From assembly GCA_009886945.1 (NCBI GenBank), contig QXYM01000011.1, positions 1-44,977 on the forward strand: a stretch of 44,977 nt of DNA, given 5' to 3'. Below, one piece after another: positions 1-9,181 of the stretch. A program made the position numbers and the translations under genes. Within the stretch, counting starts at the first letter, position 1. Each line of letters opens with the position of its first letter. The notes beneath the pieces were generated by a model. It was not told the DNA's origin. It made no database searches and was given only the letters and a program-made list of their open reading frames with translations. The DNA is from Litorivicinus sp. (GTDB lineage Bacteria > Pseudomonadota > Gammaproteobacteria > Pseudomonadales > Litorivicinaceae).

Positions 1-929
1 TCGCGGTGTTTTAAGACACCATCCTGATGAATGCCAGACTCATGCGCGAAAGCATTGGCACCGACGATGGCTTTGTTTGGTTGGACTGGGAAACCCGTAA
101 TCGAAGACACGAGACGGGACGCAGGCACAATGTGTCGTGTATCGATGTGTGTTTCCACATCAACGATATCCGAGCGCGTCTTCACCGCCATGACAATCTC
201 TTCCAGTGACGTATTCCCAGCTCTCTCCCCTAAGCCATTGATGGTGCATTCCACCTGACGACACCCTGCTCGCACAGCTGCCAGTGAATTGGCAACAGCC
301 AATCCAAGATCATTGTGGCAATGCACCGAAAATACCGCTTTGTCTGCATTGGGAATTTTCGTGAGGAGTGTGCGTACCGTCTCTTCAATCTGAAACGGGA
401 GGTTATAGCCGACCGTATCCGGAAAATTACAGGTGGTCGCGCCGGCGTTGATCACGGCTTCGAAAACACGTGCCAAGAAGTCAATATCCGAACGACCTGC
501 GTCCTCAGCTGAAAATTCGACATCATCGGTATATTGACGGGCCTTCTTCACAGCATACACAGCCTGCTCAATCACCTGTTCAGGCTCAAGCTTTAATTTA
601 TGCTTCATGTGAATCGGACTGGTGGCGATAAACGTGTGGATCCGACGTCGCGGCGCCGGCGCGATCGCCTCTGCAGCCACTTCGATATCGCGATCCAGTG
701 CGCGTGACAAACTACACACGGTTGACTCTGTAATCGCTTCAGCGACGGCTTTCACAGCCTCAAAGTCACCGGGACTCGCCACAGCAAAACCGGCTTCGAT
801 GACATCGACTCGGAGTCGCTCGAGGGCCTTGGCAATGCGAACTTTTTCATCTCGCGTCATTGAGGCGCCGGGGCTTTGTTCCCCATCACGCAAGGTCGTA
901 TCAAAAATGATTAATTGATCTTTCGCCAT
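1..929 (-). CDS. leuA: 2-isopropylmalate synthase (3' end outside window)
   Basis: This is the first committed enzyme of leucine synthesis, condensing acetyl-CoA with 2-oxoisovalerate in the cytoplasm. About 309 N-terminal residues are visible; the C-terminal LeuA dimer/regulatory domain lies beyond position 1. The HMGL-like TIM barrel starts with [13 protein letters not shown] near residue 9. [15 protein letters not shown] holds the metal-binding histidines, and the family motif [15 protein letters not shown] is at the window edge. The ATG at 929 has a good ribosome site (GGAGAG about 6 nt upstream). A leader peptide and attenuator lie about 70-140 nt upstream, so leuA is transcribed on its own and not with the ilv genes. 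The family assignment is certain. Confidence 0.97.
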   Translation of the reverse strand, partial: MAKDQLIIFDTTLRDGEQSPGASMTRDEKVRIAKALERLRVDVIEAGFAVASPGDFEAVKAVAEAITESTVCSLSRALDRDIEVAAEAIAPAPRRRIHTFIATSPIHMKHKLKLEPEQVIEQAVYAVKKARQYTDDVEFSAEDAGRSDIDFLARVFEAVINAGATTCNFPDTVGYNLPFQIEETVRTLLTKIPNADKAVFSVHCHNDLGLAVANSLAAVRAGCRQVECTINGLGERAGNTSLEEIVMAVKTRSDIVDVETHIDTRHIVPASRLVSSITGFPVQPNKAIVGANAFAHESGIHQDGVLKHR

Positions 930-999
930 CTTAATCTCTCCAACGGCTCAGCGCCGCTTGGCAACAACAAACAAACATAGAATAGAAATAGAAACCAAG

Positions 1000-1029
1000 A
1001 AAAATCGAACCGCCCATCAGGGCAGTCGA
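1000..1029 (-). terminator. leuA attenuator (Rho-independent terminator)
   Basis: Read on the minus strand, the arms TCGA-CTGCCC (1020-1029) and GGGCGG-T-TCGA (1005-1015) pair over about 10 bp with one bulged T and a 4-nt TGAT loop. TTTTT (1000-1004) follows immediately, then CTT. The 5' arm lies inside the last codons of the leader ORF and the leader's stop codon is in the loop. Position and structure are those of an attenuator between leuL and leuA. Confidence 0.85.
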
Positions 1030-1070
1030 AGGCCAAATAGCAGATTGTCATTGGCGAATTGCGTGTTCAT
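1017..1070 (-). CDS. leuL: leu operon leader peptide
   Basis: A 17-codon ORF, MNTQFANDNLLFGLRLP, lies about 90 nt upstream of leuA. Four of the last eight residues are leucine, using codons CTG, CTA, CTT and CTG at positions 10, 11, 14 and 16. The ORF runs into the terminator hairpin, whose 5' arm covers codons 14-17. Leucine-rich leader peptides in front of leuA are established in gammaproteobacteria, and I infer that translation of this peptide senses charged tRNA-Leu. No Shine-Dalgarno sequence precedes the ATG, and the predicted transcription start falls on or next to it, so it may be translated as a leaderless message. An in-frame stop 13 codons upstream excludes a longer form with a usual start. 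Confidence 0.8.
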   Translation of the reverse strand: MNTQFANDNLLFGLRLP

Positions 1071-1076
1071 GGTTCG

Positions 1077-1105
1077 AGAATGCCAATGAACAGCTGTTTG
1101 CGCAA
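1077..1105 (-). promoter_or_regulatory. putative sigma-70 promoter of leuL-leuA
   Basis: On the minus strand, TTGCGC (1100-1105) and CATTCT (1077-1082) are separated by 17 bp. The expected transcription start, 6-8 nt downstream, is 1069-1071, on the leuL ATG at 1070. The match to consensus is moderate. Confidence 0.5.
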
Positions 1106-1146
1106 GTCAGTTTTTTCTATCGGTGCCATTGCGGGTGACTATTAAC

Positions 1147-1437
1147 TCACGCACCCTCGATGATTCTGAAGTCCCGGTCGACACCATCGGACAGTGCGTC
1201 TAGCGCAGCCTGATAGGCTTCTGATTCGTAAGCTGCTTGAGCGGCATCTAACGTTGGCCATTCAACGATGACCGTCCGCTCCTTGAATCCAGAGCCAGAT
1301 GCATAGGCCGCAGTCCCACGCACCAAAAATTGTCCGCCCTGACTTTCAATGGCTGGCTTGGCGAGCGCGGCATAGGCCGCTAGTTTGTCCGCATCATAGA
1401 TTTCACGATAGCAACTAACCCAATACCCTTTTTGCAT
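1147..1437 (-). CDS. DUF1330 family protein
   Basis: This 96-residue protein has the typical length and pattern of DUF1330, a dimeric ferredoxin-like fold related to the ABM/YciI-type small proteins. KGYWVSCYREI forms the first strand, GGQFLVRGTAAY follows, and ERTVIVEWPTLDAAQAAYESEAYQAA is the family signature. No catalytic role is established for the family. The ATG at 1437 follows the stop of the upstream small membrane gene by 3 nt (with GGATAA as a weak ribosome site). It is therefore probably the last gene of the transcript that contains pssA, ending before the independent leuL promoter. Confidence 0.85.
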   Translation of the reverse strand: MQKGYWVSCYREIYDADKLAAYAALAKPAIESQGGQFLVRGTAAYASGSGFKERTVIVEWPTLDAAQAAYESEAYQAALDALSDGVDRDFRIIEGA

Positions 1438-1440
1438 TGT

Positions 1441-1698
1441 TTATCCTTTGAGATGGTAGTTTTTTGATTCAACCCAGCTGGCAAGTTTCATCCCACCAAA
1501 AGTACTGGACGCCACGAAACCGATCAGGATGATCATTTCAAGGAGATGCTCTGTGCCTGGTCGAAACACCAAAACAAGCACCAAACTGATAACGAAACCG
1601 ATTCCACCATAGATGACTTGGCGTCGGGCTTCGCTCTCTGAAACCTCGGGAATATCTTCATCGATGATTCCGCGTTTACTCTTCTTCTTTCGCCGCAT
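1441..1698 (-). CDS. small two-helix membrane protein, unknown
   Basis: I do not recognise this 85-residue protein. It has a strongly basic start (RRKKKSKRG), an acidic stretch (DEDIPEVSESEA), then two hydrophobic segments at about residues 29-46 (VIYGGIGFVISLVLVLVF) and 54-72 (LEMIILIGFVASSTFGGMK), and a short polar tail. A two-pass inner-membrane protein with cytoplasmic ends is likely. The start overlaps the 3' end of pssA by 23 nt and the next gene follows 3 nt after its stop, so it is translationally embedded in the pssA operon. No clear ribosome site is visible at 1698, and the reading frame is supported mainly by membrane-protein composition and tight spacing. Confidence 0.65.
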   Translation of the reverse strand: MRRKKKSKRGIIDEDIPEVSESEARRQVIYGGIGFVISLVLVLVFRPGTEHLLEMIILIGFVASSTFGGMKLASWVESKNYHLKG

Positions 1699-2428
1699 GC
1701 CGCTTGCTACCTAATTTTGTTCTTAACCATAGCCCAGGGCCGCTTAATAAATACAAACCCGTCAGCAAAAAGAGGACTCTCGGTGGATCCAGCGACACCA
1801 ACGCGAAAATCAACGCTGCCGCCATGATCGCCAATAAAGGCACCCGCGCCTTCAGGTCTGAGTTCTTAAATGACGGGTAAGGCACTGAAGAAACCATTAA
1901 CAGACCACAGACAGCGGTCAAAATCACCATGGTTAAGGCGACCGTTTCTCCTTGAATATTGGAGTCGACCAATGTCCAGACAGCAGCAGCCAAGAAATAA
2001 GCGGCCGCAGGACAAGCCAGCCCAACAAAATAGTTCGAATCGACAATCTCACGTTGAACATTAAATCGCGCCAATCGTAAGGCCGTGCCGGCGACGTAAA
2101 TAAAAGCTGCAACCCATCCCAATTTCCCAAGCGCCGACAGTGACCAGCTAAACACTAAAACAGCAGGGGCCACACCGAAAGCAACGACATCACTTAACGA
2201 GTCGTACTGTGCACCAAATTCGCTCTGGGTGTTGGTCAAACGAGCTACTCGTCCATCCAAGCCATCAAATAATCCGGACACGAGTATCGCGATTGCTGCG
2301 GTTTCAAACAAACCTTCGCCCTGATAGACAGCACGAGTGGCTGTGATAATCGAGAAGAATCCTGCCAGTAATCCGGCCGTGGTCAGTATGTTGGGAAGGA
2401 GGTAAATACCTTTGGACTGAGTCATCAT
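1676..2428 (-). CDS. pssA: CDP-diacylglycerol-serine O-phosphatidyltransferase
   Basis: This inner-membrane enzyme makes phosphatidylserine, the precursor of phosphatidylethanolamine, from CDP-diacylglycerol and serine. The CDP-alcohol phosphotransferase signature D-x2-D-G-x2-A-R-x8-G-x3-D-x3-D is complete in DGLDGRVAR...EFGAQYDSLSD near residues 55-80. About six to eight hydrophobic segments fill the rest of its 250 residues, as in the type II PssA family. The tandem ATGs at 2428 and 2425 lie directly after the T-run of the ilvC terminator and have no Shine-Dalgarno sequence. It follows ilvC by only 29 bp, so it may be partly fed by read-through from the ilv operon. Confidence 0.93.
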   Translation of the reverse strand: MMTQSKGIYLLPNILTTAGLLAGFFSIITATRAVYQGEGLFETAAIAILVSGLFDGLDGRVARLTNTQSEFGAQYDSLSDVVAFGVAPAVLVFSWSLSALGKLGWVAAFIYVAGTALRLARFNVQREIVDSNYFVGLACPAAAYFLAAAVWTLVDSNIQGETVALTMVILTAVCGLLMVSSVPYPSFKNSDLKARVPLLAIMAAALIFALVSLDPPRVLFLLTGLYLLSGPGLWLRTKLGSKRHAAKEEE

Positions 2429-2429
2429 G

Positions 2430-2451
2430 AAAAGCGGGCCGTTCGGCCCGC
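2430..2451 (-). terminator. Rho-independent terminator after ilvC
   Basis: A perfect GC-rich inverted repeat, GCGGGCC-GAAC-GGCCCGC on the minus strand (2434-2451), is followed by TTTT (2430-2433). It fills almost the whole 29-bp gap between the ilvC stop and the pssA start. The short T-run suggests partial termination. Confidence 0.75.
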
Positions 2452-2457
2452 ATTCAA

Positions 2458-3504
<1,047 letters not shown>

Positions 3505-3996
3505 TTACACAGACAGCACGCGCTCGCCGCGTGCGATACCGCTGACTCCGCTCCGAACCACTTCTAAAATGGCCGAAGCACCAATGGCTTCAATAAATGC
3601 ATCAAGCTTGTCGCTCGTTCCGGTGAGCTGCACTGTATACATTGCTGGACTCACGTCAACGATTTGACCGCGGAAGATGTCACAGGTCCGCTTCACTTCG
3701 GCGCGTTGAGCGCCAGTGGCTTTAATTTTGATTAACATCAGCTCACGCTCGATGTGATCACCCTCCGTCAAATCGACCAACTTCACGACGTCAATCAATT
3801 TGTTGAGGTGTTTGGTAATTTGCTCGATCACCGCGTCATCACCAATAGTTGTCACCGTCAAACGCGACAATGTTGGGTCTTCTGTCGGAGCAACCGTCAA
3901 CGATTCAATGTTGTAACCGCGCTGGGCAAACAAACCAACCACGCGAGACAATGCACCGGGCTCATTTTCCATCAGAACCGAAATAATGTGTCTCAC
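3505..3996 (-). CDS. ilvH: acetolactate synthase small (regulatory) subunit
   Basis: This is the regulatory subunit that activates the catalytic subunit and confers valine feedback inhibition. The N-terminal ACT domain ([33 protein letters not shown], residues 1-33) contains the conserved NEPGAL loop that binds valine. The C-terminal ALS small-subunit domain includes [11 protein letters not shown]. Its 163 residues are typical of IlvH/IlvN. The GTG start at 3996 overlaps the TGA stop of ilvI (sequence GTGA), giving translational coupling that fits a stoichiometric complex. Confidence 0.96.
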   Translation of the reverse strand: MRHIISVLMENEPGALSRVVGLFAQRGYNIESLTVAPTEDPTLSRLTVTTIGDDAVIEQITKHLNKLIDVVKLVDLTEGDHIERELMLIKIKATGAQRAEVKRTCDIFRGQIVDVSPAMYTVQLTGTSDKLDAFIEAIGASAILEVVRSGVSGIARGERVLSV

Positions 3997-5729
3997 TTGG
4001 TACGCTCCGTCTTACTCAAAAGCATGTCTTTCATCGAGCCTGTTTGAATTTGCATGGGATAGACGTGTTCATCCGGATCAATATCAATATCCATGAAGAC
4101 CACGCGATCTTTCATGGCAAAGCACTCCTCCATTTTGGCTTTCAATTCAGCTGGATCAGTGACTTTCATGCCAACATGACCATAGGCTTCCGCCAGTTTG
4201 ACAAAATCAGGCAACGAATCCTGATAGGTCGATGCTGCGTAACGGCCGCCGTATTGCATGTCTTGCCATTGCTTCACCATGCCAAGCGCAGCATTATTCA
4301 GGTTAATAATCTTCACAGGCATGTTGTATTGCGTGCAGGTCGACAATTCCTCGATACACATCTGGATTGAGCCTTCACCCGTAACAACGGCAACTGCACT
4401 GTCGGGATGTGCTAATTGCACACCCATGGCTGCTGGAAGACCAAAGCCCATGGTTCCAAGACCGCCAGAATTAATCCACTGCCTGGGCTTATCATACTTG
4501 TAATACTGGGCTGCAAACATCTGATGCTGACCGACGTCTGAACAAATATACGCTTCGCCATTGGTGACTTCGTACAGGGTCCGAATCACATCCTGCGGCA
4601 TAATTTTTTCGCCGCGGGTGTAGCGATCGCCAGTCCAAAGACCATGCTTTTCACGCCAGCCATTGATGGTTTCCCACCAACCTTTTAATGCGTCTTGATC
4701 AGGCTCGACGTCCATCTGGCTCAACATGTCGACCATGTCAGCCAACACAGGCTGCACTGGACCCACCAGAGGCACTTCAATGTGACGGACAGTTTTTTGA
4801 ATCGAGGCTGGATCAATGTCGATGTGAATAATCCGAGCGTTCGGACAGAACTTTTTCGGATTGTTTGTCACTCGATCATCAAAGCGCGCACCAACGGCAA
4901 AGATCACATCCGCCTGGTGCATGGCCTGATTGGCTTCATAAAACCCATGCATGCCGAGCATTCCAATAAATTGATCATCCGATCCTGGGAAGGCTCCCAG
5001 TCCCATCAGGGTATTCGTCACGGGATAGCCAAGACGTTTAGCCAGAGCAACCAATTCAGCTGATGCATCACCAAGAACGACGCCGCCACCGGCATAAATC
5101 ACAGGTCGTTTCGCTTCTAAAAGCAGATCAAGCGCCTTCCGAATCTGACCAGCATGCCCTTTGAGCGCAGGCGTGTAAGACCGTAATTTGACAGTTTCAG
5201 GATATTCAAATGCGCGCTTTTCAGTCGGCGCGGTCATGTCTTTCGGGACATCCACAACCACAGGCCCAGGACGACCTGTTTTCGCAATATGGAAGGCCTT
5301 TTTCATCACGCTTGGAATTTCTTCGATCGAGCGAACTAAGAATGAATGCTTCACGATCGGCCGACAACAACCAATCATGTCAGTTTCTTGGAACGCATCA
5401 CTGCCGATTAAATGACTGGGCACGTTTCCAGAAATCACGACCAGAGGAATCGAATCCATGTAGGCTGTCGCAATCCCAGTAATTGCGTTAGTCGCACCGG
5501 GACCCGACGTCACCAAAGCAACGCCAACTTCACCGGTCGAACGCGCAAAGCCGTCAGCCGCATGCACAGCAGCTTGCTCATGGCGCACGAGAATATGTTC
5601 CACTGCGTCTTGTTGATACAGTGCATCGTAAATATGTAAAACCGCGCCGCCAGGGTAGCCAAAAATCATTTTGACCCCTTCTTCTTTCAGCGCGCGCATG
5701 ATCATCTCACCGCCAGAAAGCAATTCCAC
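3993..5729 (-). CDS. ilvI: acetolactate synthase large (catalytic) subunit
   Basis: This thiamine-diphosphate enzyme condenses two pyruvates, or pyruvate with 2-oxobutyrate, for valine/isoleucine synthesis. Its 578 residues show the three expected domains: the N-terminal TPP-binding PYR domain with [15 protein letters not shown] and the catalytic Glu in [12 protein letters not shown]; a central FAD-type domain; and a C-terminal PP domain with [15 protein letters not shown] and the metal-binding N-N-A-A-L-G-M-V. I use ilvI because of its pairing with ilvH; ilvB/ilvG would be equivalent names. The start is GTG at 5729 with the purine-rich AGAGGG as ribosome site. A sigma-70 promoter lies about 40 bp upstream, and the 5' UTR is too short to hold an attenuator. 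Confidence 0.96.
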   Translation of the reverse strand: MELLSGGEMIMRALKEEGVKMIFGYPGGAVLHIYDALYQQDAVEHILVRHEQAAVHAADGFARSTGEVGVALVTSGPGATNAITGIATAYMDSIPLVVISGNVPSHLIGSDAFQETDMIGCCRPIVKHSFLVRSIEEIPSVMKKAFHIAKTGRPGPVVVDVPKDMTAPTEKRAFEYPETVKLRSYTPALKGHAGQIRKALDLLLEAKRPVIYAGGGVVLGDASAELVALAKRLGYPVTNTLMGLGAFPGSDDQFIGMLGMHGFYEANQAMHQADVIFAVGARFDDRVTNNPKKFCPNARIIHIDIDPASIQKTVRHIEVPLVGPVQPVLADMVDMLSQMDVEPDQDALKGWWETINGWREKHGLWTGDRYTRGEKIMPQDVIRTLYEVTNGEAYICSDVGQHQMFAAQYYKYDKPRQWINSGGLGTMGFGLPAAMGVQLAHPDSAVAVVTGEGSIQMCIEELSTCTQYNMPVKIINLNNAALGMVKQWQDMQYGGRYAASTYQDSLPDFVKLAEAYGHVGMKVTDPAELKAKMEECFAMKDRVVFMDIDIDPDEHVYPMQIQTGSMKDMLLSKTERTK

Positions 5730-5769
5730 TCCCGACCCTCTTTAAGAAAATAGTTAAGGTAAACCGAGA

Positions 5770-5797
5770 ATTGTGACACTCAGAAATGGCCTGTCAA
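5770..5797 (-). promoter_or_regulatory. putative sigma-70 promoter of ilvI-ilvH-ilvC
   Basis: On the minus strand a perfect -35 TTGACA (5792-5797) is followed after 16 bp by CACAAT (5770-5775), or after 17 bp by ACAATT. The -35 box is part of the 3' arm of the clpB-proximal hairpin. A start near 5763 would give a 5' UTR of about 34 nt. Confidence 0.6.
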
Positions 5798-5807
5798 CTG
5801 ACAGGCC
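5788..5807 (-). terminator. inverted repeat after clpB, probable terminator
   Basis: GGCCTGTCA and TGACAGGCC form a perfect 9-bp inverted repeat with a 2-nt centre, 8 bp after the clpB stop. The T-tract is weak (ATTTCTG), so termination may be incomplete. The hairpin overlaps the -35 box of the ilvI promoter. Confidence 0.5.
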
Positions 5808-5815
5808 TTGGTATT

Positions 5816-8389
5816 TTAAGCGTGAAAGGTCATTTCACCGGTTGAACTGACGTCTGCATGGATGGTTGAGCCCGGGCTAAACTGCCCTTTCAAGAGCGCC
5901 CCAGCCAGAGGATTTTCCAAGTGGACTTGGATTGCGCGCTTCAGTGGTCGCGCACCATACACCGGATCATATCCAGCCTCACACAGCTTTTCAGCCACTG
6001 CATCCGACAACTCAAATCCGTAATCCATGTCTTCAAGACGCGCTCGCAAATAGGACAACTGCACATCCAAAATACCTCGGATGTGTTCACGTCCCAGGGC
6101 ATGGAAAACAACCGCCTCATCGATACGATTAATGAATTCCGGACGGAAATGAGTCCCAACAATACCCATGACCGCATCCCGAATGGCTTCATGCGACTCC
6201 CCAACCATGCTTTGAATCAAATCTGATCCTAAATTTGAAGTCATCACAACGACCGTGTTTGAGAAATCGACAGTGCGACCTTGACCATCGGTCAGCCGAC
6301 CATCATCTAACACCTGCAATAAAATGTTGAACACATCTGGGTGGGCTTTTTCAACTTCATCCAACAACACCACCGAATACGGGCGTCGACGGACGGCTTC
6401 TGTTAAATACCCCCCTTGTTCATAACCGACGTAGCCCGGAGGCGCGCCAACGAGGCGAGCAACCGAATGTTTTTCCATGAATTCAGACATATCGATGCGA
6501 ACCATCGCATCTTCTGAATCGAACAAAAATTCCGCCAAACTTTTACAGAGTTCAGTCTTACCAACCCCGGTTGGCCCAAGGAACAAAAATGATCCGTTGG
6601 GACGTTTGGGATCAGATAACCCAGAGCGTGAACGACGCACCGCGTTGGCCACAGCGGTCACCGCGGTATCCTGGCCAACAACCCGGCTATGTAACGCGCT
6701 CTCCATCTGCAGAAGCTTGTCTTTTTCGCCTTCGAGCATCTTCGCGACAGGAATTCCGGTCCAACGACTGACCACTTCCGCGATTTCTTCTTCGGTCACC
6801 CGAGAACGCACCAATTTGCCTTCATCAGATTCATTGGCTTTTTGCGCTTCAGCCATCCGTTTTTCCAGCGACGGAATGACCCCGTACTGAATCTCACTCA
6901 TCCGAGCTAAATCACCGGCGCGCCTCGCTTGCTCAAGATCAATTTCCGCTCGATCGAGCTCTTCTTTGATGGACTGAACGCCTTGAGTTTGCGCTTTTTC
7001 AGATGCCCAAATTTCCTCTAAGGCACTGGCTTCGGCAGCGACTTCAGCAATAGTGCCTTCCAATTCGACCAAACGAGCCTTACTGGCATCATCTTTTTCT
7101 TTCTTCAGCGCTTCTCGCTCGATTTTCAACTGGATCAAGCGGCGATCTAGCCGGTCGAGCTCCTCAGGTTTTGAGTCCATTTCGAGCCGAATCCGGCTCG
7201 CTGACTCATCCATCAAGTCAATCGCCTTATCCGGTAACTGTCGATCAGTGATGTAACGACTGGATAGCTTGGCAGCCGCAATGATCGCTGAATCAGAAAT
7301 CTCGACTCCGTGGTGCACTTCGTATTTCGGTTTTAAGCCACGCAAGATCGCGATGGTGTCCGTTTCACTGGGTTCACCCACAAACACTTTCTGGAATCGA
7401 CGCTCAAGCGCTGCATCCTTTTCAAAATACTGTCGGTATTCATCGAGGGTGGTCGCACCCACACAGTGCAGCTCACCGCGCGCTAATGCTGGCTTCAACA
7501 TATTGCCCGCATCCATAGCGCCCTCAGATTTACCAGCGCCCACCATGGTGTGAATCTCATCAATGAAGAGAATGATCTGACCTTCTTGCTGAGACAGCTC
7601 CTTGAGAACTGCTTTCAAACGCTCCTCAAATTCACCACGGAATTTCGCTCCCGCAATCAGAGCACCCATATCTAGTGACAAGACACGCTTGCCTTTCAAC
7701 CCTTCTGGCACCTCACCATTCACAATCCGCGAGGCTAAACCTTCAACGATTGCTGTCTTACCGACGCCAGGCTCACCGATTAACACCGGATTATTTTTCG
7801 TACGACGCTGCAGCACCTGCACAGCACGCCGAATTTCTTCATCCCGCCCGATCACTGGATCCAATTTCCCTTCTGAGGCTCTTGCCGTCAGATCGAGACA
7901 ATACTTATCCAAAGCCCCTCGGTTTTCTTCATCGTTCTCAGTTTGCACTGACTCGCCTCCACGCAGTTGATTGATCGCATCGACCAACCGATCTTCGTTC
8001 ACCCCAGCAGCCTGAAAAGCCGCGTTGGTCGCTTTGTCCTTAGCCATGACAGATAACAGCGTCTCGGACGATAAATAGGCGTCTTTTTGAGACATGGATT
8101 GTTTTTCGGCTAAGTTAAATTGACGGGCCAACTCTTGGCTCATGCGAACCTCGCCATCGTGATTTGTCACGCGAGACAGACCATCTAACGCGCGATCAAC
8201 TTCGGCGATCAAACGGTCGTGATGGCCGCCGGCTGCAGCAATTAATGAGCGCGCCGATCCGTTGGTTTGAGTCAACAACGCCTTGAGCAAATGCCAAGGC
8301 GACATTTCATTATGATCTAAACTTAAAGCGAGGCTTTGTGCATCCTGCAAGGCTTGCATGAGCCGATTGGTCAATCGATCCATTCGCAT
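5816..8389 (-). CDS. clpB: ATP-dependent disaggregase chaperone ClpB
   Basis: This Hsp100 hexamer works with DnaK to pull proteins out of aggregates in the cytosol. Its 857 residues match the family. The N-domain starts [21 protein letters not shown]-1 has Walker A GEPGVGKT and Walker B LFIDEIH, followed by the long M-domain coiled coil (about 410-520, rich in E/K/R/L), then AAA-2 with [19 protein letters not shown] and [16 protein letters not shown]. The C-terminal domain ends without a ClpP-binding loop, as expected. The ATG at 8389 has an upstream AGGG. A strong sigma-32-type promoter stands about 40-65 bp upstream, so the gene is separately heat-inducible although it follows pgeF closely. 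Confidence 0.98.
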   Translation of the reverse strand: MRMDRLTNRLMQALQDAQSLALSLDHNEMSPWHLLKALLTQTNGSARSLIAAAGGHHDRLIAEVDRALDGLSRVTNHDGEVRMSQELARQFNLAEKQSMSQKDAYLSSETLLSVMAKDKATNAAFQAAGVNEDRLVDAINQLRGGESVQTENDEENRGALDKYCLDLTARASEGKLDPVIGRDEEIRRAVQVLQRRTKNNPVLIGEPGVGKTAIVEGLASRIVNGEVPEGLKGKRVLSLDMGALIAGAKFRGEFEERLKAVLKELSQQEGQIILFIDEIHTMVGAGKSEGAMDAGNMLKPALARGELHCVGATTLDEYRQYFEKDAALERRFQKVFVGEPSETDTIAILRGLKPKYEVHHGVEISDSAIIAAAKLSSRYITDRQLPDKAIDLMDESASRIRLEMDSKPEELDRLDRRLIQLKIEREALKKEKDDASKARLVELEGTIAEVAAEASALEEIWASEKAQTQGVQSIKEELDRAEIDLEQARRAGDLARMSEIQYGVIPSLEKRMAEAQKANESDEGKLVRSRVTEEEIAEVVSRWTGIPVAKMLEGEKDKLLQMESALHSRVVGQDTAVTAVANAVRRSRSGLSDPKRPNGSFLFLGPTGVGKTELCKSLAEFLFDSEDAMVRIDMSEFMEKHSVARLVGAPPGYVGYEQGGYLTEAVRRRPYSVVLLDEVEKAHPDVFNILLQVLDDGRLTDGQGRTVDFSNTVVVMTSNLGSDLIQSMVGESHEAIRDAVMGIVGTHFRPEFINRIDEAVVFHALGREHIRGILDVQLSYLRARLEDMDYGFELSDAVAEKLCEAGYDPVYGARPLKRAIQVHLENPLAGALLKGQFSPGSTIHADVSSTGEMTFHA

Positions 8390-8428
8390 GTGGTCATCCC
8401 TTATCTATTCCAATTCACTATCGATGTT

Positions 8429-8456
8429 AGTGGGGGCACAGCCAATCAATTTCAAG
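8429..8456 (-). promoter_or_regulatory. putative heat-shock (sigma-32) promoter of clpB
   Basis: On the minus strand CTTGAA (8451-8456), a 14-bp spacer and CCCCCACT (8429-8436) match the sigma-32 consensus CTTGAA-N13-15-CCCCATNT closely. It sits 12 bp after the pgeF stop and predicts a start near 8420 with a roughly 30-nt UTR before the clpB ATG. Confidence 0.75.
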
Positions 8457-8467
8457 TTATCCACAGG

Positions 8468-9181
8468 TTATTCAGTGCGCATAATGCAACTGGCCATGCG
8501 GCCAGTCACTCCAGATCGTCGATACGAATACCACCGCTCAGTCTCACCATACGTACAGGCCTGTATCCGTTTGATGACAGCCACACCCTGGCTTTCAAGC
8601 AAATCCATGGCAATCGACTGAAGATCTCCAAGGGACCGATCCGAACCTGATACCGGCTGAAAGTATTGGCGATAGCGGGGGTGTTTAGACACAAAAGCAT
8701 CCACAACCTCAGGTCCCACTTCAAAAGCCTCTGCCCCAATACATGGACCCAACCAAACGCTCACCTCCGCGGGATTCGAAAATTCAGCCAAGGTGTTTTC
8801 AAGAACACCCGACACCAATCCCCTCCAGCCAGCATGGGCGGCACCAACTAGAGTGTTTGAGAAGAATAAAACCGGCAAACAATCCGCCGTCAAAATACCA
8901 ATCGGATAATGCATCTCAGAGGTAACAACAGCATCAGCGACTTGAACATCTGTGTCTGCGCCGACTCGCAAGACATCGACGCCGTGGACTTGTTCTGGAA
9001 AGTAAACTGGACGCCCAAGATGGGAAGCTAAGCGGTCCCTGTTAGCAGCGACAGATACGGCATCGTCACCCACATGAAAGCCTAAATTAAAGGATCCATA
9101 GGGCAAGGGTTGCGATACACGCGTCGTTTGCAGGGCAACCACGGTTGGATGGATATCGACTGCGAACCACGGATCAGACAT
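8468..9181 (-). CDS. pgeF: peptidoglycan editing factor PgeF / multicopper polyphenol oxidase family
   Basis: This belongs to the YfiH/PgeF family: in E. coli the protein prevents misincorporation of serine into peptidoglycan, and relatives act as purine nucleoside phosphorylase/adenosine deaminase. The metal and active-site motifs are visible: ILTADCLPVLF (the conserved Cys), VGAAHAGWRGLVSG (His-Gly-Trp-Arg) and WLGPCIGAEAFEVGPEV. The 237-residue length is typical. Its start overlaps the rluD stop by 8 nt, and the rluD-pgeF-clpB order is conserved in many gammaproteobacteria. It would share the rluD transcript. Confidence 0.94.
   Translation of the reverse strand: MSDPWFAVDIHPTVVALQTTRVSQPLPYGSFNLGFHVGDDAVSVAANRDRLASHLGRPVYFPEQVHGVDVLRVGADTDVQVADAVVTSEMHYPIGILTADCLPVLFFSNTLVGAAHAGWRGLVSGVLENTLAEFSNPAEVSVWLGPCIGAEAFEVGPEVVDAFVSKHPRYRQYFQPVSGSDRSLGDLQSIAMDLLESQGVAVIKRIQACTYGETERWYSYRRSGVTGRMASCIMRTE

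Noticed and set aside
5188-5639. Several overlapping plus-strand frames inside ilvI.
   Set aside because: They are shadows of a highly conserved minus-strand gene with complete catalytic motifs.
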